From: Rutstroemia sp. NJR-2017a BVV2
Taxonomy: Eukaryota; Ascomycota; Leotiomycetes; Helotiales; Rutstroemiaceae
Direction of reading: 5' to 3'
Length of the DNA stretch: 64,000 bases
Assembly: GCA_002946415.1 (NCBI GenBank)
Contig: NJPS01000013.1
Coordinates: 248,001 to 312,000 of the forward strand
Below the pieces are notes generated by a model. It worked only from the letters and a program-made list of their open reading frames with translations, was not told the origin of the DNA and did not search any database. A program made the translations under genes and the position numbers. Every line of letters starts with the position of its first letter. Positions within the stretch are counted from its first letter, which is position 1. Positions 11,499 through 19,834 of this stretch are shown in pieces.

Positions 11499-12182
11499 CT
11501 ACAAAACCAAAGCAGCCAGCACTCCGGCCGCAACAGCCATCAATCCAACTTTCAAGCTTCCCGCACCACCAGCGAACTGAGAAGGGGCAGGAGCACCTGT
11601 ATCCGTAGCATTGCTAGCAACGCTCGTGGCCGCTGCAATGCTCGTAACCACAGCTGGGACACTCTCTGTGGAGGAAGCACTGCTGGTTGGAACAACAACA
11701 GTGGTAGGAGGTGCTGCCGTGCTAACTTCAACTGGGGAAGTAGCAGGAACTGGAGAAAGAACGATGGAGGTGTTTGCTGGGATTGGGATAGCCAGCGGGG
11801 AAATAGAAGATGGGATGGGGATGGCGGGGATGAATGAGGGAATTGGGATGGGGATAGCGGGAATGGATGAGGGAACTGGAATGGGGATTCCGGGGATAGA
11901 AGAGGGCATAGGAATTTCGGGAATAGAGACGGGCGAGGAGATCGGGATTGGAACAGCCGGGACAGAGGAAGCGTAAGGACAATCGGTGACGGAGGGCACG
12001 CAGGACGAGACGGTCACTGCTTGCGTGGTGTAGACAACAGCCGTTGTTGGAACTGTGCTTGTGAAATCTGGAGATGAGTCGGCTGTGGTAGCTGGGGCTT
12101 GGATTTGTCCGTCTGAGATTTGAGAGACGACTGCGGCGGAAACAGAGGCCGCAATTGAGAGAATGCTGATTATGGACTTCAT
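11499..12182 (-). CDS. GPI-anchored cell-wall protein with one PIR-type motif
   Basis: A single exon encodes 227 residues. The N-terminus MKSIISILSIAASVSAAVV is a secretion signal. Immediately after it stands SQISDGQIQA, which matches the consensus of PIR repeats (Q-x-x-D-G-Q-x-Q) that link wall proteins to beta-1,3-glucan through the Gln. The middle is Ser/Thr/Pro-rich with repeated IPSSIPAIPIPIP-type units, expected to be heavily O-glycosylated and extended. Three Cys are visible, one in the signal-proximal half pair VSSCVPSVTDCP. The C-terminus has small residues followed by a hydrophobic stretch (VGLMAVAAGVLAALVL), as for GPI attachment. Combining one PIR motif with a GPI signal suggests double anchoring. 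It interrupts the kynurenine block and is probably unrelated to it. Fungal wall protein identity is inferred from composition. Confidence 0.85.
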   Translation of the reverse strand: MKSIISILSIAASVSAAVVSQISDGQIQAPATTADSSPDFTSTVPTTAVVYTTQAVTVSSCVPSVTDCPYASSVPAVPIPISSPVSIPEIPMPSSIPGIPIPVPSSIPAIPIPIPSFIPAIPIPSSISPLAIPIPANTSIVLSPVPATSPVEVSTAAPPTTVVVPTSSASSTESVPAVVTSIAAATSVASNATDTGAPAPSQFAGGAGSLKVGLMAVAAGVLAALVL

Positions 12183-13279
12183 TTTGATGGATTGGTTTGG
12201 TGGTCGAATGAAGACTTGTTTGTAGAGTGTAAGTCTGTGAGATGTAGCTGATTGAATGAACGAGAGAGCACTTTATGTATTCCTTTAGAAGCGAAAGTAG
12301 GTCATTCTGGTTGACTGAAAGAACGTCTTTGAGTTGTAGCGCAGGAGAAAATCAACAAACAAAGTGAGAAATCGAAGAACTCAAATACTTCATAGCGGCA
12401 AATCATTCTCATCCCGAAAGGCGGATCATTCTCTTTCCAAACAATCCGTTCAGCGACTAGATATGCACATAGTTCTAGCATCGACGGAATCTCAGGGCGG
12501 ATTTCTTTTGAAGACAAAACTAATGCAGCTTAAGAAGCCGTTCATAGCACTAGAGGATTTTCAACCAACTGTCGTGGGGTACTAGGGAAAGCTAGTGGTG
12601 TTGAGCTCGGTGTACCTGAGCCGTGCCTGATCTAAAGTTGATCGTTTTTACGGCGATCTGCAGTCCTGCGTCGAGCGGATTGATGTCTGGGCGTTGTCAT
12701 AACGTTCGAGTCTTTGGACTGTCTTCGCAGCAGCCATTTTCCGTAAGTAAACAGGCGGTTTTAATAACTTTTATTAGGCCTGTATAGATGGGTCTGCTGA
12801 AAGACTCGTTGATCGTCCGCAACGGGACTCCAATATCCAGCTCGTCGTTGTTAGTTCCCAGTTTCTTGTTTACTTAGGAAAAGGATTTTATGTGCTTGCA
12901 ACCCCGCATCCAAGTTTCGAAAATCTTTGGTTTAATAGGATGCTCCTTTTCTATTTCTGGGCCATTACCATGCAGGAGGAAAAATTTCCCGTCGCTAGTA
13001 ACCCACCGTTGAAGTTTAACCTAGGAAAGCATCTGATCCTCCTCTAGATTGCAGATCATTTAGTATTTCTTAGCTTCTAGGAATTATCAATATGGAATGA
13101 TCTCCATGGTTGTGCGCGGAGAAATCAAGTCGGCTGGTTGGAGGACGTAAAATGACCCAAGTAAGTGGTGATGAACGTGAGATGAGACTATTGCATTGAA
13201 TGATCAGCTCTTCCATCATCTAAAGTCCTGTTGCGTTGCTACCGAGTTAGATCTTTCGCATAACCCGTAATGTTTATCC
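12183..13279. other. Intergenic, no supported gene
   Basis: 1.1 kb between the wall-protein start and the stop of the Zn2Cys6 factor. It should contain the wall-protein promoter (12183-about 12700) and the regulator 3' UTR. Small frames at 12302-12517 (minus) and 12364-12585 (plus) overlap each other and show no domain. Confidence 0.45.
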
Positions 13280-14710
13280 TTACGCCTGCACACCCGCTGC
13301 CCAACTCCCAGCATTTGTTGCGTTAGTGATACCTGTTCCGTGAAAGAGTTCCGTCGCCCACTCCGTCGCATATACGGCAGTGGCCTTCGGACATGCCAAA
13401 AGCAGAAGTCTTTCATAAACATCCTCTTCACGATCTCCCGCTTTCACAAACCCCAAGTTCCACCCCTTCACCCATTCATCATATGCAAATACCCCACCAA
13501 GATCTAGTTCATCTTCCCAAAAACAAGTATCTCCAAGTTCCTCTATTTTTGCAGTTCGCATCCTTTCCCATACCCTTCCAGCTCCTGTGCTTACTGGTAA
13601 GTGTATCAATGTAGGAAGATGTGGTCCTACGCTACCAACACGATAAAATTGTTCCAGACATTGCATGAACGTACTCATCATTATTGTGCGGCGCATCGAT
13701 TCCATGAAGATCCAGCGACGGTAGCAATCTTCCGTTGCGGACCTTTGAAAACTAGTCCGGTATAACCCCATTCCTTGAGCTAGCAGCGAAGCATACTCCT
13801 CACATAATGTATTTGTCCAGCTGAGTAAAACAGGCATGTGTCGATAAGCAGTCTTCCTTTGCCGGTCGTCGCCTTCTGACATCCTGATTATTTGGTACAA
13901 AATGAGGACCTGCACCGCTAGTAACCAATCTTGTGGTTTCCAATAATCCTTCACTGATGCAGCTACAAGAGTAGACATTTTGGCATCAAGGATATCGAAT
14001 GTCAGATGCGATTTGACAATCCGTAGAGCACACACTGATAGAGCATCAGTGTATGGTGTGGGAAGGTCATCGCGATTTGAATAGGTCAGTGGGTGGATAA
14101 ATGGAGTGTATGATTGTGAAGCGAAGGTCGAAATAAAGGAGTCAGTTTGCGCCGCAAGGTAATGGATATATAACGGATCCATCTCATGCTGTATAGGATA
14201 GTTAAGAGAGCCGTAAGGTGTTGTCATGAAAGGAATTGGAGGGCCGCTGGGGGATGAGAAATCGATAGGGAGGGTTGCTGTGGCGGCTCTTGCAGGTGAA
14301 TCAGGGCAAGCGGAGTGCCCCCACGCAAAGTCGACTTGAGAAGGTCGGAACTCCGCATTTTCTAAAGCTAAGAAATCTGTAGTCCGATCTGTATCTATCA
14401 CGTCCGTATCCTGTGGCTCACACTCGGGCACAGACTCTGGTATATGTGATGAATCAGTTGCCGGGTCTTTCAATGGCCGCTCTGATCTGCGACCTGGACC
14501 TGGGTTACTCTTCGCCTGCATACAGTATGGTTTCAGCCTTATGTCCAACGCCAGGACCACTATCGACAGTCAATAGCTACTCACATAAACACAATCTAGC
14601 CTTCGGATGGTACATCTCGAGCACATCGGCAGCAGTAAATCACATCGGCGCTTGGCTTTCACGCAACAAGTGCATGCCTTTCGTCGTGTCTGGCTTTGAT
14701 GAACCAACAT
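13280..14710 (-). CDS. Zn(II)2Cys6 transcription factor (cluster regulator candidate 1)
   Basis: Exons 14710-14585 and 14515-13280 give 453 residues. The short first exon (42 codons) encodes a perfect zinc binuclear cluster: Cys13-x2-Cys16-x6-Cys23-x6-Cys30-x2-Cys33-x6-Cys40, beginning MLVHQSQTRRKACTCC. The 69-nt intron (donor GTGAGT, acceptor GCAG) joins it in phase to a second exon with a basic linker (AKSNPGPGRRSERP) and a helical C-terminal region of the fungal-specific transcription factor type (DALSVCALRIVKSHLTFD, then SFQRSATEDCYRRWIFMESMRRT). A reading of the long frame alone would miss the DNA-binding domain. It is a nuclear DNA-binding regulator by family. Its place between kynureninase and the formamidase/monooxygenase pair makes it a candidate activator of the block. 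The start could lie further upstream if an additional exon exists. Confidence 0.88.
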
Positions 14711-15573
14711 CGTACCTTTCGTCAAGATTTCCTCTTGATACCAACTTCAACTCCGCAATTCTCGAGGTGGAATTCCAACTCTGTGGACAATATTTCATCG
14801 ACGCTGTCTGTTTTATGGAAGTTGAGTTCGTAAGCTGATGTAAGAATGGCCAGTCATATAAGGTTAGCATAACAAACACTTTGCTAGAAGTGGTATCACT
14901 TTTGGTGTTACAGCTGACCTGGCACCTGCGCTAATCCTTGCAAATCTACATAAGACAACCTTCGTTCATGCAGTGGAATTCCGCAGTCATTGAGACGCAT
15001 GCTTACCACATCCCTTCTTATTATCCCACAGTAGCCGCGCTCAACCGCAGTTCCGGTGGTATTCTCGTCTGTAACAACTACGTGCACAGGCGAAGAACGT
15101 CCACACCGATAAGTCTGATGCAACGGCCGCCGCATCGGAGGTTCAGATGGAGCTCCATGAACCTCCATGTCAGGGAGAGCAACGGTAATTGTCATTTTCA
15201 GCCCTTACTAAGCCGAATATCGCTGCTCCGAGCTGACGTAGTGTAATCTAAGAGCACAGTCTTAGTCTACCGAAGATCTTTGTTCAATACACCACTCACT
15301 CATAAATCGAAGATATTTTGGGTTTTAATGCTGGTCAGGCGGTGGAATATTGATCAGTGGAAGTCACTGGAAAGCTCGGCCGATATCCATAACCTGACAG
15401 CCTTCTTTCACATTTACATGAGAAGAAGCAAAGTTATAAATAAGGCATAAGCAACTTCAGATACTTGTTCTATTTCTCCTCCAAACACACAATTAACTTC
15501 TTATATTTCGATCAATCTCAAACACATATCAAAAATACCCTTCCGAATATCAATTTTCCATAATCATTCAATC
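14711..15573. other. Promoter region between regulator 1 and the orphan gene
   Basis: 863 nt, divergent arrangement. A minus-strand ATG-started frame of 95 codons (15195-14908) lies upstream of the regulator; it has no recognised domain, so I leave it uncalled, although an upstream ORF or extra 5' exon is possible. The right end (15400-15573) is AT-rich and carries a good TATA box. Confidence 0.4.
15435..15442 (+). promoter_or_regulatory. TATA box of the orphan 209-residue gene
   Basis: TATAAATA lies 139 nt upstream of the ATG and is followed by a pyrimidine-rich leader. Assignment is by position and sequence only. Confidence 0.45.
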
Positions 15574-16304
15574 ATGCCTATCACTGAAATCGCCACTCCC
15601 TCCATGGCCCAGACGCAAGAAGCGCGAGAGACAATCTTTGGCCCCGTGTGGTCGGCCACCGTCCCTATCGTCTTCAAATACTCAGGTCTCGAAACGCGAG
15701 CGAAAGGTCAAATGTTGATCAGAGACAATGAGAAGCTTCCAGACTCTGCTTTCTTGCCCGTCTTTGGATTCGGTGTTTACTTTGCTCCTTCCATATTGCA
15801 CCATGATGCCGGCGAACACAGCTAATGTAGTTGCAGAATACAAGGACCCCGCTGATTTCTACAATCTGATCAACAGTGACGAATTCAGCAACGATGTTGG
15901 GCAAATGCTGAAGTCGTTTGCCACCGCAAGAACAGTCCCCGGAATATATGAGACGGACGTTTCGCCCAAAGAAGTCTTTACTTCTCCGGTATCAGAAATC
16001 TTCCGAATCAAAATACACGGCGACCAAGCGAAAGAGACGACAGCAAGGGCCGAGTGGGAGAACTTCACGAAAACGCTGAACGGAAAGAAGGTTCTCAGTG
16101 GTGTCAGCATCAATCTGGAGGAAAGACTATTCCTGGGAATTGTGGGATGGGAGAGTTTTGAGGTAAGCCGTTTATTGAATCCTTTCCATTGGGCGCGCAA
16201 GCTAAAGTTTACAGGATCGAGAAAAATCCCGTGATGAAGTTGAAGAACTGAAGCAGAAGGATTTGGACTGGGAGGACTCATTCGTTGTCGCGTTCTCCAC
16301 ATAA
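15574..16304 (+). CDS. Orphan protein, possible dimeric alpha-beta-barrel fold
   Basis: Exons 15574-15772, 15822-16162 and 16215-16304 give 209 residues. The first intron (49 nt) corrects an otherwise premature stop and a frame change: exon 1 ends in the codon for FGF plus one base and exon 2 resumes with ANVVAEYKDPADFYNLINSD. The second (52 nt) joins GWESFE to DREKSRDEVEEL. I do not recognise the family with certainty. The protein has no signal peptide or membrane span. Alternating amphipathic strands and helices, with KDPADFYNLINSD and the closing GWESFEDREKSRDE, resemble ABM/Dabb-type small barrels, which is a weak inference. It is transcribed from a TATA-containing promoter inside the kynurenine block, between regulator 1 and formamidase, so an accessory role there is possible but unproven. 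Confidence 0.72.
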
Positions 16305-16454
16305 AGATAACGTAAAGAGGTAGCACGGGAACCAGAAAGCCCCTCCCCACTCATTATAACATATATATATATAAACTCTCTCAATCGCTGGTTTTATGTG
16401 ACGTTAAAGATACACAGATCATTAGCATCGAGCGCCTGAGTGATAATTCTTGCA

Positions 16455-17438
16455 TTAACAAACTTCCAATAACATTGCAAGAACATTAGCCAGCTCCCCC
16501 TTATTCCACACATCATCATGCCCCTCTTTCAACGCATTTTTATAATTCTTCAGCAAAACCCCATTACCCAACTCCTCTACCCTCTTCACCATCACGTCGA
16601 TCTGGCTTTCATCCACAAGTTCATCGTTCGTAGAAGTCGCAAAAGCCAGCGTCTTGCCATTCTCCAAGGACTCAGTATACCCTGCGAACTTTGCAGGCGA
16701 CACTGCATCCCAAACGTTTTCATCGGCTCCAAATGCGCCAGTCAAAAACTCATTATAAGCTGGATGAGAATTTCTATCCCGCAGTAGCTGCAAGTCATAA
16801 ATCCCAGCTACGCCAAGGATGTGGCGGGGTAATTTGAACTGGAGGCTCTCAGAGGGGACTCCCAATGAAAGTAGGTAATCTTGGCCCATGATGACTTGCA
16901 TTGCAAGAGTGGCTCCGCAAGAATGACCAACCAGCATGTAGCGATCTCCAATGGAATACCTAGATTCCAAGAAAGATAATGCCGAGGAGACGTCATGAAT
17001 GTGATCTGGATGTTTTGCATTGCGATAGTTGTCTCGGGCAACGGATGCTGGGTCTTGAGGGAAAGAGGGATGTGCGGAGAGGCGATAGTTAATGGATGCA
17101 TACGAAACAATCTTAGGTTTTAGATGGGAGAATTTGGGAGATGTATGAAGATCCTGAATAGTGGGATTAAATGATGAAGAGTCGACAAGAGGATCCCGCC
17201 ACGCTCCGCCGTGTATGTAACTGAAAATTGTCAGGACGGAACTTGAGGAATAACACATGACTGCGTTGAATCAACCATCTTACATTATCCATATTCTTGG
17301 GTTATTCTCGGAGAGACATTCAGAACTGTTGTCTGTCTCTGGAGTATAGACGGTCAAAGTCTGCAATTCATGATCTTCCCTGTATTGGAATCTTTCCTGG
17401 CGAAGGCCAGCGATATCATTCACTGGCAGCAGTGCCAT
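16455..17438 (-). CDS. BNA7: Kynurenine formamidase (arylformamidase)
   Basis: Exons 17438-17284 and 17220-16455 give 306 residues. The enzyme hydrolyses N-formyl-L-kynurenine to kynurenine and formate, the step between IDO and kynureninase. It has the alpha/beta-hydrolase features of the Bna7 family: oxyanion motif IYIHGGAWRDP (His about 55), a nucleophile elbow in LVGHSCGATLA (Ser about 152), Asp about 251 in STNDELVDESQ, and His about 286 in KEGHDDVW. The first exon, MALLPVNDIAGLRQERFQYR onward, is joined by a 63-nt intron that restores IWIIYIHGGAW. Related lipases share the fold, but the HGGAWRDP and STNDELV motifs and the pathway neighbours favour the formamidase call. It is divergent from the flavoprotein monooxygenase across a 590-nt promoter. 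Confidence 0.88.
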
Positions 17439-17584
17439 CGTGTGAATTCGATCAGCGGAATAGAACTACAACTGGGCACAGCTAGAGCTTATTGGCAGCA
17501 CCCGTAAAGCACCGAAGCCCATTCTTGTGAGACAAGGAAAAATCATGACTCGGAGTTTGCTACAGTACGGATACGGATAGGAAG

Positions 17585-17594
17585 CGGAAGCGGA
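17585..17594 (+). promoter_or_regulatory. Candidate Zn2Cys6 factor site CGGAAGCGGA, copy 2
   Basis: The decamer sits within GGAAGCGGAAGCGGAAGGG, so CGG half-sites repeat every six bases here. It lies 147 nt upstream of the formamidase ATG. Operator function is inferred from recurrence in the two divergent promoters of the block. Confidence 0.45.
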
Positions 17595-17703
17595 AGGGAT
17601 TATATTATGTAAGCACGGACGTGAACCTCATCGTGAGACGCGTCTATGTCTTTGTCCCACCTTCCAAGTCAAACCCCAATCGACAGCACCGATCTTGAAG
17701 AGA

Positions 17704-17713
17704 CGGAAGCGGA
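17704..17713 (+). promoter_or_regulatory. Candidate Zn2Cys6 factor site CGGAAGCGGA, copy 3
   Basis: Third identical copy of the decamer, in GAGACGGAAGCGGATCTGG, 316 nt upstream of the monooxygenase ATG and on the same strand as the other two copies. Confidence 0.42.
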
Positions 17714-18028
17714 TCTGGAGATCTTTCGGCCTTCATTATGATACTCTATCCGGATAACTCGTATCTGCGGAACAATCCACTGAGGGGTGTTCCACATGCA
17801 ATATGGTCTCGGATGGCGCATTGCATATCTCGGATCTAACAAGTGATGTAGAGGTAAGACTGAAAGGTAACTGCTCGGTCATGGAGTGAGATAAAGTATG
17901 CGTCCAGAGAACATTTGGAATACTCAATCGCAACTTGTTTTGATATCCATTCCTACTGTTTTCATTAACTTCACCAATTTGTGGTGTCTGCCAATATCCT
18001 CTAGCATATTAAGTCCATATCATTCGCA

Positions 18029-19386
18029 ATGGGATCAGTTGAACAAGCTTGGAGACAGTTGGATGTCGCTGTTATTGGTGGTGGAATAGGTGAGCATTTC
18101 TCCCAGTACTTGTTTGCGACAATTCCTAATGAGCTTCCGCAATAGGTGGACTGGCTGCAGCAACCAGTTTAAGACAGGCCGGGCACCGAGTTACGATATA
18201 CGAACGAGCAGACTTTGCAGGAGAAGTTGGGGCATCCATTTCGTGTGCGGCAAACGGCACCAAATGGCTTGAGGCATGGGGCGTAAATATTCCAATCGGA
18301 CGACCAGTAGTCTTACAGAAGTTGATCTCGCACGACTGGAAGACCGGAGAGGTGCAAAACGTATACGATTTGGCAGACTACAAGGAAAGATGGGGTCATG
18401 TCTACAACATGTTCCATCGGGTCAACATGCACGAGATGTTAATGGATTCGGCCTGCGGTCCAGATCATTCTGGTACCCCAGCAATTCTCAAGTGCAACCA
18501 CAAATGCTCAGAAATCGACCACGACCAGGGAATCATTACATTTACAAACGGCGTGCAGGCCAAACATGATTTGATTGTGGGCGCAGACGGTATCGGCTCG
18601 CAAGTACGAAAAACACTCGGGATAGTACCAGACAGAGAGCTCTCAACATCCACATGCTTGCATTGCATTATCGAGACCGCAGATGCCAGAAGACTTGGAC
18701 TTCGGGATTTATCACCAAACAGTGCCATTGAATTTTGGGGAGGACAAGGCATTCACAAGATTGTGTTTTCGCCATGTAGAGATGGAGAAGTTCATTCATT
18801 CTACTGCTTCTTCCCAACAGCTGAGAGCGAACATGCTGGCGAAGGATGGAACCACACATTGACCGTGGATGATATTCTCAAACCATTCCCCGATCTCGAC
18901 CCAGAACTTCTTGCTCTCTTCAAGAACTCGACAGACGTCAAGCCTTGGAGACTGTTTGTCCATCAGCCATACCCTCACTGGCAAGCAGGATCCACATGTA
19001 TCCTTGGTGATGCAGCACACCCTATGCTTCCCGATCAAAGTCAAGGTGCATGTCAAGCTATAGAAGATGCGGCTGCTCTTGGTATAATCTTTGGAAATAA
19101 ATTCGAATTTGCAAACTCCAGAGAAAGCATCCGCGAAGGACTCAAGGTGTACGAGCAGATTCGAAAACCAAGAGCATCGCGTGTGCAGGAAGCTAGTGCA
19201 AGAGCGAGAGTCAACATAAACGAAAGAATAGGCTTCTCGTCCAATACTACCAATCCCAACTACAAGGTGTCAGACGAGAAGAAGAAGTTGACGATCGAGG
19301 AAATGAATGAGTACGATATGTTCGCGGATATCGAGAAGAAAGTGTATGGAACACGGCCAGAGGTGGAGACAAGGGCGAGTTTGTAA
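18029..19386 (+). CDS. FAD-dependent monooxygenase, salicylate-hydroxylase-like
   Basis: Exons 18029-18089 and 18146-19386 give 433 residues. It is a group A flavoprotein aromatic hydroxylase. FAD-binding motifs seen: VAVIGGGIGGLAAATSLRQA (residues about 14-33) followed by the acidic IYERAD, then HDLIVGADGIGSQVR (the DG motif), and GDAAHPMLPDQSQGACQAIE (GD motif). The 56-nt intron splits the first glycine-rich loop and is phase-correct. Family members convert salicylate to catechol or hydroxylate related aromatic acids including anthranilate. With kynureninase in the same block, anthranilate is the attractive substrate, but the sequence alone does not fix it. It lacks the signatures I would expect for kynurenine 3-monooxygenase and has no C-terminal membrane span. 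Divergent from formamidase, with shared candidate operators. Confidence 0.88.
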
Positions 19387-19834
19387 ATGTTGACATTTTG
19401 GGTTTCTGGCGTACTTGTAGCTTTCAATACCTATTTTCCAATTTTAAATATTTTTCACACCATCCTTCTGCAGAAGCTGGTTTCACTTTGAGCAAGCTGC
19501 GTCTCGTCATGTGTTGTAAAAGGCGGTGGAAATCCTCACTTCAACTCCGTGACTCTGTACGCAAAAATGCATGTATAAACTCATGACCTTATCTGATGGC
19601 TTGCATAGTTAAGTTGTTCCATCTTTTTGACTTCTACTGAGAGTATCTGAACGAGTACGCATCACCCCGTCTTCTCCCGGCGGGTATCCCTGCTTTGTTC
19701 CGTCCCACTTTAGCTTCTAGCGCTGAGATCTCTTTATCAACAACTTCATGGCCCACTCCAATTCACTACGATGATAGATGAACGACCTCCACCTCTTTGC
19801 ACATTTCATCAAAAGTGCGAGTGCAGCGAATTCG
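19387..19834. other. Intergenic between monooxygenase and regulator 2
   Basis: 448 nt, tandem gene arrangement. It should hold the monooxygenase 3' UTR and the promoter of the next regulator. Frames on the minus strand (19717-20122) overlap the regulator's first exons and have no domain. Nothing else seen. Confidence 0.4.

Larger units (their letters stand above)
17439..18028. promoter_or_regulatory. Divergent promoter between formamidase and monooxygenase
   Basis: 590 nt between two outward-facing start codons. It holds a run of CGG-containing repeats (17568-17597, GGATACGGATAGGAAGC and following) and two copies of CGGAAGCGGA. No credible gene inside; the frame 17736-17933 (minus) has no domain. 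Confidence 0.55.

Noticed and set aside
14908..15195. 95-codon ATG frame upstream of regulator 1 (minus strand)
   Set aside because: No domain, and overlapped by an equally long plus-strand frame; an uORF or extra exon cannot be excluded but is unsupported.
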